Shown: positions 1 to 7,385 of the stretch, in pieces
Layout of the letters: the number at the start of each line of letters is the position of its first letter
Position numbering within the stretch: position 1 is the first letter of the stretch
DNA from: CAYFPX01 sp964501915
GTDB taxonomy: Bacteria; Myxococcota_A; UBA796; CAJQPC01
Assembly (NCBI GenBank): GCA_964501915.1
Contig: CAZCVP010000111.1
Span: 1-25,584 of the forward strand
Direction: 5' to 3'
Length of the DNA: 25,584 nt
Position numbers and translations under genes: made by a program
Notes under the pieces: generated by a model
Seen by the model: only the letters and a program-made list of their open reading frames with translations
Database searches by the model: none
What the model was told of the DNA's origin: nothing

Positions 1-1098
1 TCGGGCGGCGCCTGGACCACCACCGGACCAATCAGCGCCGCCGACGCAAGTCGCGGAGACGCGGCCTTTCCCTCCATCGGTGTACCCGACCCACCCACGG
101 CACCCGGGGGGCTGGTAACAGCCTGGCGCTACAAGGACCGCACCGAGACCTGGTACGCCACGAGCGAAGACGCCGGGACCTGGACGACCTTCAGCTCGGA
201 GACCCGGCTGCAGGTCACCACGTCCGCCGGGATCCCCGTCCGGGGCATCAAGGACCCTTGCGTCTGGTTCGGTCCCGACGGCCACCTCCTCATCGGTACC
301 CACGGCGGGGGCGCCGAGTTCAACGCCTGGGTCTCCGAGGCCGCCTGGTCCGCCGGGGCCGGCGGTGCGCCGGGACACTTCGGGTGGCTGCAGCATGCCG
401 GGTTCGACGCCGCCGATCGCGTCCTCAATCGCTTCGTCCACGGGACCACCGGCGGAACCACCAGCCTCGCGACCTGGAGTGCCCGCTCCACCGATGTCTG
501 GGGTGTGCCCGGGCTCTACGGAGCCCTCGGCGTCGATGGACCCTCGCTCACGGGGCTCGACTGGTCCACCATCGACCAGGACATGGCCGACATGTTCTCA
601 CGCTGGACGCTCAAGCTGGAGCTTCCCGCCCAGGTGGCCTACGACGCGGCGGCGGCGACCTACACCCTGCACGTGGGCCCGATCCCCCCCTACGACCCGG
701 AAGACGCCCTCGTCATCACCGGCGACCTGACCCACGGCAACCCCACCGGCTGGGAGGGCCGCTACACCATCGTCGGCGACAGCGGGCCTTACCTGCTCCT
801 GGACCGCGTCACGACCCACGGCTCCACACCGGCGGACCCCTCCAGCCTCGCACCGGCCGACGTCAAGGTCCAGCTCTACGAGGCTCGCTTCGTCGCGTTC
901 TCCTCGTCGCTGATCGACAGCTCCGACTGCGTCCACCTGCTCTGGTTCGAGTCCAGGGTCGCGGGTGGCGGGCTCTCGGACTCCGAGCCCGTCTACCTCT
1001 GCTACCGCAGGGGCTGCGTGGCCACCTGCACGCCCGACCGGACCCGCTCACCCATCGAATTCGACAGACCCGCCGTCGACACCTCTCCAACCTGGTGA
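1..1098 (+). CDS. Hypothetical protein, 3' part (5' end outside window)
   Basis: An open frame runs from the first base to a TGA at 1096-1098 with no stop, giving at least 365 residues; the start lies upstream of the window. I do not recognise the family. The N-terminal visible part has Trp/Gly/Asp-rich stretches such as ATSEDAGTW (residues about 50-58), reminiscent of the Asp-box (SxDxGxxW) of sialidase-like beta-propellers but with one residue too few between Gly and Trp. The remainder is rich in beta-forming, Asp/Thr/Tyr sequence typical of exported proteins. It ends 13 bases before the GTG of the following lipoprotein gene, so the two are probably co-transcribed. Product and role are unknown; an extracellular beta-propeller is a guess. 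Confidence 0.7.
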   Translation, partial: SGGAWTTTGPISAADASRGDAAFPSIGVPDPPTAPGGLVTAWRYKDRTETWYATSEDAGTWTTFSSETRLQVTTSAGIPVRGIKDPCVWFGPDGHLLIGTHGGGAEFNAWVSEAAWSAGAGGAPGHFGWLQHAGFDAADRVLNRFVHGTTGGTTSLATWSARSTDVWGVPGLYGALGVDGPSLTGLDWSTIDQDMADMFSRWTLKLELPAQVAYDAAAATYTLHVGPIPPYDPEDALVITGDLTHGNPTGWEGRYTIVGDSGPYLLLDRVTTHGSTPADPSSLAPADVKVQLYEARFVAFSSSLIDSSDCVHLLWFESRVAGGGLSDSEPVYLCYRRGCVATCTPDRTRSPIEFDRPAVDTSPTW

Positions 1099-1111
1099 GG
1101 TTCCCAGCCCC

Positions 1112-2722
1112 GTGTACCTCCTCTCGACCTGCTGCCTCCTGCTCCTCGCCTGTGGCTCGGACGACAGCGCGGACTCCTCCACCTCGCCAGCCGACAGCGG
1201 AGCCACCAGCGCCTGCACCTCCGACTGCGACGGCGACGGCTGGACCGTGGCCGAAGGGGACTGTGACGACAGCGACCCGACCTCCTCCCCCTCCGGGGTC
1301 GACGACAGCACCGACGGCACCGACCAGGACTGCGACGGCCTGGACGGGGTCGACGCCGACGGAGACGGCTACGCCGACGCCGCCACAGGAGGTGATGACT
1401 GCGACGACTCCGACCCCACCTTCTACCCCGGGGCCCCCGACGAGACGGTGGACGGCTTCGCCCAGGACTGCGACGGTGACGACGGCGTGGACAGGGACGC
1501 CGACGGCTACAAGGCCGGGGACGAGCACCCCCTGGACTGCGACGACGGGGACCCGGACGTCCACCCCGACGCCAGCGAGACCTGGTACGACGGCGTCGAC
1601 CAGGACTGCGACGGAGCGGACGACTTCGACGCCGACCGGGACGGCTATCGGGGCGACGCGACGGGCACCGGGGAGGACTGCGACGACACCGACCGGGAGG
1701 TGAACCCCGGAGAGGCGGACGAGACCGTGGACGGGGTCGACCAGGACTGCGACGGCGAAGACGGCGTCGACCGGGACGGCGACGGCTACCGGGCCGGTGA
1801 CGAGGAGGGCTTCGACTGCGACGACTCCGACCCGGCCATCCACCCTGGGGCCGAAGACGAGGCCTGGAACGAGGTGGACGAGGACTGTGACGGGGCTGAC
1901 CGACACACCTTCCTGCAGATGGCCGCTGGGTGGTACAGCAGCTGCTTCCTCAGGCCGGACCAGCAGGTGACGTGTCACGGGAACGATGTTTGGGGCGAGA
2001 CCGCAGCGCCCTCGGGTTCATTCGTCCAGGTCGACATGTGGTACGACCACACCTGCGCCGTAGGCAAGAGTGGGCAGATCGAGTGCTGGGGAATCGCTGA
2101 CGGCTCAGACTTCGACTACGGGCAGGTTTCCGACACTCCAAGCGACACGGGCTTCACCCAGGTTGCGGTGGGCCGAAGGCATTCGTGTGCCCTGGACCAG
2201 AACGCCGAGCTCACCTGCTGGGGTAGCAACGACTACGGTGAATCGACTCCGCCGGAGGGCCAGTTCACTCAGGTGACCGCCGGAGACTACGTCTCCTGTG
2301 CCCTCGACCTGGAGGGCCAGGTCACCTGCTGGGCCTCGCCTCGCTCCAAGATGATGGACATACCCGAAGGCATCTTCACCCAGCTCTCCGTCGGCTCCTC
2401 CTTCGGCTGCGCTGTCGCCACCGACCGCAGCCTGACCTGCTGGGGCTACAACATCTGGGGCGTCGTCACCAAGGCACCCGGGCGGGGCAAGTTCACCCAG
2501 GTCGCCTCGGGCGACTCCCACGCCTGTGCCCTCACCACCAAGGGGGAGGTCGTCTGCTGGGGGGTCGAGAAGAGCGTCGACGACTACGGCCAGGTGGGTG
2601 ACGCTCCGACCGGCACCTTCAAGGCCGTCTACTCCGGTGAGTCCCACTCCTGCGCCCTCGCCGAGGACGACACCCTCACCTGCTGGGGCAGCGACGGCTG
2701 GGGCGAGTCCACCCCTCCCTGA
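1112..2722 (+). CDS. MopE-repeat / RCC1-like repeat lipoprotein
   Basis: 536 residues from a GTG start. I chose this start because it gives a hydrophobic segment ending in LLAC (Cys14), a lipobox, and has GGTGAGG about 11 bases upstream; the longer upstream frame overlaps the preceding gene and looks non-coding. Residues about 37-261 hold five Asp/Cys-rich MopE-type units (DxDGDGY, DCDDxDP, PGA, DGxDQDCDG), a family linked to metal binding in MopE. Residues about 267-536 hold seven RCC1/BLIP-II-like units (FTQVAxGxxHSCAL...CWG), each with Cys-x9-Cys, predicted to form a beta-propeller stabilised by disulfides. It is probably anchored on the outer membrane and exposed. The stop is 8 bases from the convergent stop of the decarboxylase beta subunit, with no terminator between. 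The ligand is unknown. Confidence 0.85.
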   Translation: MYLLSTCCLLLLACGSDDSADSSTSPADSGATSACTSDCDGDGWTVAEGDCDDSDPTSSPSGVDDSTDGTDQDCDGLDGVDADGDGYADAATGGDDCDDSDPTFYPGAPDETVDGFAQDCDGDDGVDRDADGYKAGDEHPLDCDDGDPDVHPDASETWYDGVDQDCDGADDFDADRDGYRGDATGTGEDCDDTDREVNPGEADETVDGVDQDCDGEDGVDRDGDGYRAGDEEGFDCDDSDPAIHPGAEDEAWNEVDEDCDGADRHTFLQMAAGWYSSCFLRPDQQVTCHGNDVWGETAAPSGSFVQVDMWYDHTCAVGKSGQIECWGIADGSDFDYGQVSDTPSDTGFTQVAVGRRHSCALDQNAELTCWGSNDYGESTPPEGQFTQVTAGDYVSCALDLEGQVTCWASPRSKMMDIPEGIFTQLSVGSSFGCAVATDRSLTCWGYNIWGVVTKAPGRGKFTQVASGDSHACALTTKGEVVCWGVEKSVDDYGQVGDAPTGTFKAVYSGESHSCALAEDDTLTCWGSDGWGESTPP

Positions 2723-2730
2723 GTCCGCCC

Positions 2731-3882
2731 CTACCCCGCCAGCGTGATGAAGATCGCGCTCGCCACCACGGTCCCCACCACCCCGGCCACGTTCGGCCCC
2801 ATCGCGTGCATCAGGATGTGGCACTTGGGGTCGGCCTCGTTGCCCAGCTTCTGGCTCACGCGGGCCGCCATCGGCACGGCGGACACGCCGGCGGAGCCCA
2901 GCAGCGGGTTGATCTTGGTCTTCAGGAACAGGTTCATGAACTTGGCGAAGAGCACGCCCCCGGCGGTCGAGAAGCAGAACGCGACCAGCCCGAGCACGTA
3001 GATGCCCAGCACCCGGAGCTGGAGGAAGTCGGCGCCGATCATCGTCGAGCCGACCCCGAGCCCCAGGAAGATGGTCACGATGTTCATCAGCTCGCTACGA
3101 GCCGAGTCGCGCAGGCGGTCCACCACCCCGGAGGTGAGGAAGAGGTTGCCGACCATGAACATCGAGATCAGCGGCGTGGCCTTGGGCACCAGGGTGCAGA
3201 TCACCAGGGCCGCCACGATGGGGAACAGCACCTTCTCCGCCTTGGTGACCGGCCGGAGCTGCTTCATGCGGATGCCGCGTTCCTCCTTGGAGGTCAGCAG
3301 CTTGATGATCGGGGGCTGGATGATCGGCACCATCGCCATGTAGGAGTAGGCGCTGATCGCGCAGGCCCCGAGCACGGCGTCGCTGACATGCAGCGAGGTG
3401 GCGGTGAAGATGGTGGTGGGCCCATCGGCGCCGCCGATGATGCCGATGCTGCTGGCTTCCTGGATGGTGAAGCCCATCATCACGGCGCCCAGGAAGGCCA
3501 CGAAGACCCCGAACTGGGCCGCAGCGCCCAGCAGCAGGGTCTTGGGGTTGGCGATCAGCGGTCCGAAGTCCGTCATCGCGCCCAGGCCGAGGAAGATCAG
3601 GCACGGGATCAGGTCCGTGCGCAGCCCGTACTCGTTGAAGATGTAGAACAGCCCGGGGATGCCCTCGTGTGCGGAGCCGTCGTCCATCAGGCCGCCCAGC
3701 GGCATGTTCACCATGATGACGGCGAAGCCGATCGGCACGAGCAGCAGCGGCTCGACGTCGCGCTTGATGCCCAGGTAGAGGAAGAGGCCCCCGATGAGCC
3801 ACATCACCGGGACCTGCCAGCTCAGGTGCGCCAGGCCGCTGGCCGCTGCCAGCTCGGCGACCTGGCGCATCAGCTCATCCAC
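2731..3882 (-). CDS. gcdB: Na+-translocating glutaconyl-CoA-type decarboxylase, beta (membrane) subunit
   Basis: 383 residues, polytopic inner-membrane protein of the OadB/GcdB/MmdB family. This subunit decarboxylates carboxybiotin and couples that to Na+ export. Signature blocks are all present: TDFGPLIANP (104-113), GGADGPT (150-156), SAYSYMAMVPIIQPP (from 177) and NPLLGSAGVSAVPMAAR (325-341). Residues matching those reported as essential in Klebsiella OadB (Asp203, Tyr229, Asn373, Ser382, Arg389) appear as Asp153, Tyr179, Asn325, Ser334 and Arg341, so the pump looks functional. Its ATG lies inside the end of the carboxyltransferase gene (8-base overlap), indicating translational coupling. 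It is the last gene of the seven-gene minus-strand run. The family does not itself tell which acyl-CoA is decarboxylated; that comes from the alpha subunit. Confidence 0.95.
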   Translation of the reverse strand: MDELMRQVAELAAASGLAHLSWQVPVMWLIGGLFLYLGIKRDVEPLLLVPIGFAVIMVNMPLGGLMDDGSAHEGIPGLFYIFNEYGLRTDLIPCLIFLGLGAMTDFGPLIANPKTLLLGAAAQFGVFVAFLGAVMMGFTIQEASSIGIIGGADGPTTIFTATSLHVSDAVLGACAISAYSYMAMVPIIQPPIIKLLTSKEERGIRMKQLRPVTKAEKVLFPIVAALVICTLVPKATPLISMFMVGNLFLTSGVVDRLRDSARSELMNIVTIFLGLGVGSTMIGADFLQLRVLGIYVLGLVAFCFSTAGGVLFAKFMNLFLKTKINPLLGSAGVSAVPMAARVSQKLGNEADPKCHILMHAMGPNVAGVVGTVVASAIFITLAG

Positions 3883-5608
3883 GGATCGTCCTCGGCGTGA
3901 CCATCTGGTGGTGGGGACAGATGCTCGGGGGGTTCTGGTAGACAGCGCCGGTGAAGGCCTCCAGGTAGCGCCTCAGGTCGGCGTAGCGCACGACCTCGTC
4001 CACGAAGCCCCGCCGGGCGCAGTAGACCGGCTGCGAGCGCTCCTTGTACAGCGCCACCAGGTCGTTCATCTTGTCGACGACCGGCTGCAGGTCCCGGCCG
4101 GCATCCTTCTCCTTGACCAGGCGGCGAGCGTAGGTGGCGACCGCGGCGGTCTCGCCGTGCATCACCTGGATCTCGGTGGTCGGGGTGCCCAGCGAGAAGG
4201 CGTTGTTGTCGTGGCCCTGGGGGCCGCCCAGCAGGTAGTGGGCCGCCGCGGTGCCCTTGCGCAGGATCACCGACATCATCGGCAGGTCGGTCTGCTGGAT
4301 GCTGTAGATGAGGCCCTGCCCCAGGCCGAGCAGCTCGGCCTTCTCGGCGGCGTCGCCGACGTCGATGCCCGAGGTGTCCTGGAGCCAGATCAGGGGGATC
4401 CGGTCCCGGGCGCAGAGGGTCACGAACTCGCTGAGCTTGATGAGGCCCTGGCGGTAGAGCTTGCCACCGGCGCCGGGGTAGTCCCCGTACTCCGGGTAGT
4501 CCATGCCCAGGAACCCCTGGCGGTTGCCGAGCACGCCGACCAGGTAGCCGTCGACCTTGGCCAGGCCGGTGTAGACCTCGGGGCCGTAGTCGGGCCGGTA
4601 CTCCATGTGCTCGGAGCCGTCGACCAGCCGGGCGATGACCTGCTCCAGCTTGTAGGTCTTGCCCTGATCGTGGGGCACGATGCGGTCCAGCTCCTCGACC
4701 GGGTAGCCGGGCTGCGCCGGCTCGGCGACACGGAGGAACTTCGGCTCGTAGGCCGGCATGGCGGCCATGTACTCGCGCATGCCGTCGAGCACGCCCTCCT
4801 CGGTGTCGTAGACGTGCTTGAAGAAGCCCGTCTCGTCGCGGTGGATCTCGACCCGCCCGGGGGGCTTGCGGCTGAGGGTGCGGGTCGCGGCGATGACCTG
4901 CTCGGCGCCCTCGAGGTCGAAGCCGCCCTTGGGACTCATGCCGCCGACGATGCCCGCTCCGCCGACCGCGATGTTGCAGTCCTTGTGGGCGAAGAGCACG
5001 GTGGGGCTGATGCCGTGGTAGCCGCCGCCGGCCGGGTTGGTGCCGTAGATGCCGACCAGGATCGGGATGCCGAGCTGGTTGAGCTCGGCGTGGCGATAGA
5101 ACGGCGCACCGTGGCCGCGCCGGTTGGGGTAGACGTTCTCCTGCTCGGTGAGCTTGACACCGGAGCAGTTGAGGATCCAGATCAGCGGGACGTGGAGGCG
5201 CTTGGCGAGGTCCGTGACCCGCAGGATGTTCTCCGCCTGGCCCTTGATCCAGGCGCCGGCCAGGACCTGGTTGCCCGACGCGATGACCACGGCCCACTTG
5301 CCACCGACCTTGCCGAGGCCGTCGATCACGCCGGTGGTGCCCTCGGCGTTGGCGCCGGGGTCATACAGCGTGTGCAGGGGGCACCAGGTGCCCTCGTCGA
5401 CGAGGTACTCGATGCGCTCCCAGCCGGTCATCTGGCCGCGCTTGTGGATGCGCTCGGGGGGATGCCCGGCGTTCTTGACCCGCTCGACGTCGGCGTCGAC
5501 CAGGGCCTCGACCTCGCGGATGGCGGCCAGGCTCTCCTCGGAGCGCTTCAGCTCCCGGGCCTTGAGCGGGCGCCCGAGCTTGGGCATGGACTCGAAGTAC
5601 TGACGCAT
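3875..5608 (-). CDS. gcdA: Glutaconyl-CoA decarboxylase alpha subunit (carboxyltransferase)
   Basis: 577 residues, close to the length of Acidaminococcus GcdA, and closely resembling it over the full length. The soluble subunit transfers the carboxyl group from glutaconyl-CoA to the biotin carrier, giving crotonyl-CoA. Two crotonase-like carboxyltransferase halves are visible. The first contains NCSGVK (147-152), VYPNRRGHG (159-167) and IYGTNPAGGGYHGISPT (187-203). The second contains CARDRIPLIWLQDTSGIDVG and RKGTAAAHYLLGGPQG, typical of the second CoA/biotin-binding half. The long GcdA-type N-terminus (FESMPKLGRPLK) distinguishes it from methylmalonyl-CoA decarboxylase alpha and acyl-CoA carboxylase beta subunits. 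AGGAG precedes the ATG by about 7 bases. The biotin-carrier gene ends 15 bases upstream and the beta subunit overlaps the 3' end. Glutaconyl-CoA is the best-supported substrate, though a relative acting on another 2-enoyl dicarboxylyl-CoA cannot be excluded. Confidence 0.93.
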   Translation of the reverse strand: MRQYFESMPKLGRPLKARELKRSEESLAAIREVEALVDADVERVKNAGHPPERIHKRGQMTGWERIEYLVDEGTWCPLHTLYDPGANAEGTTGVIDGLGKVGGKWAVVIASGNQVLAGAWIKGQAENILRVTDLAKRLHVPLIWILNCSGVKLTEQENVYPNRRGHGAPFYRHAELNQLGIPILVGIYGTNPAGGGYHGISPTVLFAHKDCNIAVGGAGIVGGMSPKGGFDLEGAEQVIAATRTLSRKPPGRVEIHRDETGFFKHVYDTEEGVLDGMREYMAAMPAYEPKFLRVAEPAQPGYPVEELDRIVPHDQGKTYKLEQVIARLVDGSEHMEYRPDYGPEVYTGLAKVDGYLVGVLGNRQGFLGMDYPEYGDYPGAGGKLYRQGLIKLSEFVTLCARDRIPLIWLQDTSGIDVGDAAEKAELLGLGQGLIYSIQQTDLPMMSVILRKGTAAAHYLLGGPQGHDNNAFSLGTPTTEIQVMHGETAAVATYARRLVKEKDAGRDLQPVVDKMNDLVALYKERSQPVYCARRGFVDEVVRYADLRRYLEAFTGAVYQNPPSICPHHQMVTPRTIRG

Positions 5609-5623
5609 GGGGGGCTCCTGGAG

Positions 5624-5848
5624 CTACTCGTCGGCGATGGCGGCGAGCAGGGTGTCGCTCTCGACGTCGTCGCCGGCCTCGACGTACCAGGCGTCCAGCA
5701 CGCCATCGACCGGAGACACGACGGGCATCTTCATCTTCAGGGCTTCGATGAGCAGGATCGGCTCGTCCTCCTCGACCTCTTCACCGGGCGCGATCAGCAG
5801 CTCGATCACCTTGCCGACCATCGGTGCGTAGACATCGGTAGTAGCCAT
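5624..5848 (-). CDS. gcdC: Stand-alone biotin carrier subunit of the decarboxylase
   Basis: 74 residues, a single biotinyl/lipoyl-attachment domain with almost nothing else. The fold is recognisable from VYAPMVGKV (6-14), the ExGDxV-type turns and the C-terminal hairpin. The attachment site reads EALKMKMP (35-42), so Lys38 is the predicted biotinylated residue; the usual motif is AMKM, here ALKM. It shuttles carboxybiotin from GcdA to GcdB. The Acidaminococcus carrier is longer because it carries an Ala/Pro linker; here that linker seems to sit on the neighbouring small membrane subunit instead. GAGAGG lies about 8 bases before the ATG. The position between the membrane-anchor gene and gcdA fits the complex. 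Confidence 0.9.
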   Translation of the reverse strand: MATTDVYAPMVGKVIELLIAPGEEVEEDEPILLIEALKMKMPVVSPVDGVLDAWYVEAGDDVESDTLLAAIADE

Positions 5849-5883
5849 GGGACAACCTCTCCATCGGGGTGGGGAAAGCGGGC

Positions 5884-6117
5884 TCAGGAGGCCCCGTCCG
5901 CGGGGGGCTCTTCCTTCTTGGGGCGTGACGACTTGGGCTGGGGTCGGGCCCCGGCCGCGGTGGCCTTGGCCACGGGCCTCGCCTTCGCCGCCGGCTTCTT
6001 CTTGCCGTAGACCTTGCCCAGCGCAGTGATGGCCGCCATCAGCGCCAGCAGGTTCACGAAGACCCCGCCGATGCCGACGACGACGATCAACAGTGCCTGC
6101 TGTAGCTCCGGACCCAT
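5884..6117 (-). CDS. gcdD: Small membrane subunit (OadG/GcdD-like) of the decarboxylase
   Basis: 77 residues. One hydrophobic helix spans about residues 8-31 (ALLIVVVGIGGVFVNLLALM), followed by YGKKK and a 40-residue Ala/Pro/Lys-rich tail that is probably flexible and cytoplasmic. Size, single N-terminal helix and position match the gamma/delta anchor subunits of Na+-translocating decarboxylases (OadG, MmdD, GcdD), which hold the carboxyltransferase to the membrane part. The tail resembles the Ala/Pro linkers that in other decarboxylases connect to the biotin domain. GAGGAG lies about 9 bases upstream of the ATG, and the acyl-CoA dehydrogenase stop is 17 bases upstream. The assignment rests mainly on context because the family is poorly conserved. 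Confidence 0.8.
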   Translation of the reverse strand: MGPELQQALLIVVVGIGGVFVNLLALMAAITALGKVYGKKKPAAKARPVAKATAAGARPQPKSSRPKKEEPPADGAS

Positions 6118-6134
6118 GCGCTGCCGCTCCTCGG

Positions 6135-7289
6135 CTAGTCGTAGTCCGACAGCAGGTGCCGAGCGATGACGACCTTCTGGATGTTCGAGGTGCCCTCGAC
6201 GATCTGGAAGCTCTTGGAGTCGCGCAGGAAGCGGGCCACCGGGTACTCCAGCGAGAAGCCGTAGGAGCCGAGGATCTTCATCGCCTCGTTGCCGGCGTGC
6301 ACGGCGGACTCCGCCGCCAGGTACTTGGCGATCGAGATCTCGCGGGTGTTGCGCAGTCGTCCCTGGTCACGAGACCAGGCCGCACGGTAGACCAGCAGCT
6401 TGGCGGCTTCGTGCTCGACGTACATGTCGACGAGCTGGGACTGGACCATCTGGAAGCTGGCGATCGGCCTGCCGAACTGGCTGCGCTCCTTGGCGTAGCG
6501 GGCCGCGGCGTCGAGGCTGGCCTTGCCGACCGCGACGGCCCGGGCCGCACAGCTCAGGCGCGTGCCGTCGAGCATCGACATGCAGACCTTGAAGCCGGCG
6601 CCGACCTCGCCGAGCACGTTCTCGTCGGGCACGAAGGCGTCCTCGTAGAAGAGCTCACCGGTCGGGGAGCAGAAGAGGCCGAACTTCTCCTCGATGGCCC
6701 GGGTCGTGATGCCCGGGGTCTTCTTGAGGTCGACGATGAAGCAGGTGATGCCCCGGTGGCCCTTGGAGGGATCGGTGTAGGCGAAGATGAGGGCGGTGTC
6801 GGCGCACTGGGCCTGGGAGATCCAGGTCTTCTGGCCATTGAGCAGCCAGCCGCCGTCGACCTTGGTGGCCAGGCTCTTCATCGAGGCGACGTCGGAGCCG
6901 GTGTTGGGCTCGGTCATCGCGAAGGCGCCCAGGTCGGTGCCGGCGACGAGGCCGGGGATGTACTTGTCCTTCTGCGCCTGGGTGCCCCAGCGCTGGATGG
7001 TGTAGGCGGGCCCGTTGCACTGCATGTTGAAGGGCAGGCCCCAGGAGGCGCTGACCCGGGCGATCTCCATGGTCATGAGCTGCTCGGCGAGCCAGCCGGT
7101 CTCGGTGCCGCCGTACTGCTCCTCGATGATGCAGCCGAAGAAGCCCATCTCGCCCATCTCGGCCACGAGCTCGGGCCGGAAGCGGTGCGCACGCTCGTCC
7201 TCCTCGATCAGGGGCGCGATGCGCTCCTCGGCGAACTGACGAGCCATCTCCTGCATCATCTTCTGTTCTTCGTTGAGGTCGAAGTCCAT
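6135..7289 (-). CDS. Acyl-CoA dehydrogenase, glutaryl-CoA dehydrogenase-like
   Basis: 384 residues, full-length FAD acyl-CoA dehydrogenase. Visible are the FAD/substrate block FAMTEPNTGSDVASM (123-137), TWISQAQCAD (155-164), the RSQFGRPIASFQ motif (269-280) and the C-terminal VEGTSNIQ with the predicted catalytic base Glu365. Residue 364 is Val. In decarboxylating glutaryl-CoA dehydrogenases this position is Tyr, and in the non-decarboxylating Desulfococcus enzyme it is Val, so the context with gcdABCD suggests oxidation of glutaryl-CoA to glutaconyl-CoA without CO2 loss. Against this, the register EIARVSASWG (75-84) puts Gly84 where glutaryl-CoA dehydrogenases have the carboxylate-binding Arg (human Arg94). 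A different acyl-CoA substrate is therefore possible. AGGGAG is about 8 bases before the ATG; gcdD follows after 17 bases. Confidence 0.9.
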   Translation of the reverse strand: MDFDLNEEQKMMQEMARQFAEERIAPLIEEDERAHRFRPELVAEMGEMGFFGCIIEEQYGGTETGWLAEQLMTMEIARVSASWGLPFNMQCNGPAYTIQRWGTQAQKDKYIPGLVAGTDLGAFAMTEPNTGSDVASMKSLATKVDGGWLLNGQKTWISQAQCADTALIFAYTDPSKGHRGITCFIVDLKKTPGITTRAIEEKFGLFCSPTGELFYEDAFVPDENVLGEVGAGFKVCMSMLDGTRLSCAARAVAVGKASLDAAARYAKERSQFGRPIASFQMVQSQLVDMYVEHEAAKLLVYRAAWSRDQGRLRNTREISIAKYLAAESAVHAGNEAMKILGSYGFSLEYPVARFLRDSKSFQIVEGTSNIQKVVIARHLLSDYD

Positions 7290-7385
7290 GGCTGCGCTCC
7301 CTGGCTGAAAGGACCGCGTCCATAACGACCTGGAGGCCCACGGGCCCCCTGTCAGGCCCTCCCACGAACAGCGTGCTGCGGCCGG

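Noticed and set aside
3794..6010. A 738-codon plus-strand frame opposite the decarboxylase genes
   Set aside because: It is an antisense shadow of gcdA/gcdC/gcdD with Val/Asp/Gly/Leu-biased composition; the minus-strand products are strongly conserved enzymes.
7290..7385. Terminator or promoter between the GRE and the acyl-CoA dehydrogenase
   Set aside because: A GGGCC...GGCCC inverted repeat exists but has no T-run. A CTGACA box has no -10 at a proper distance. Neither is strong enough to call, so operon continuity stays open.
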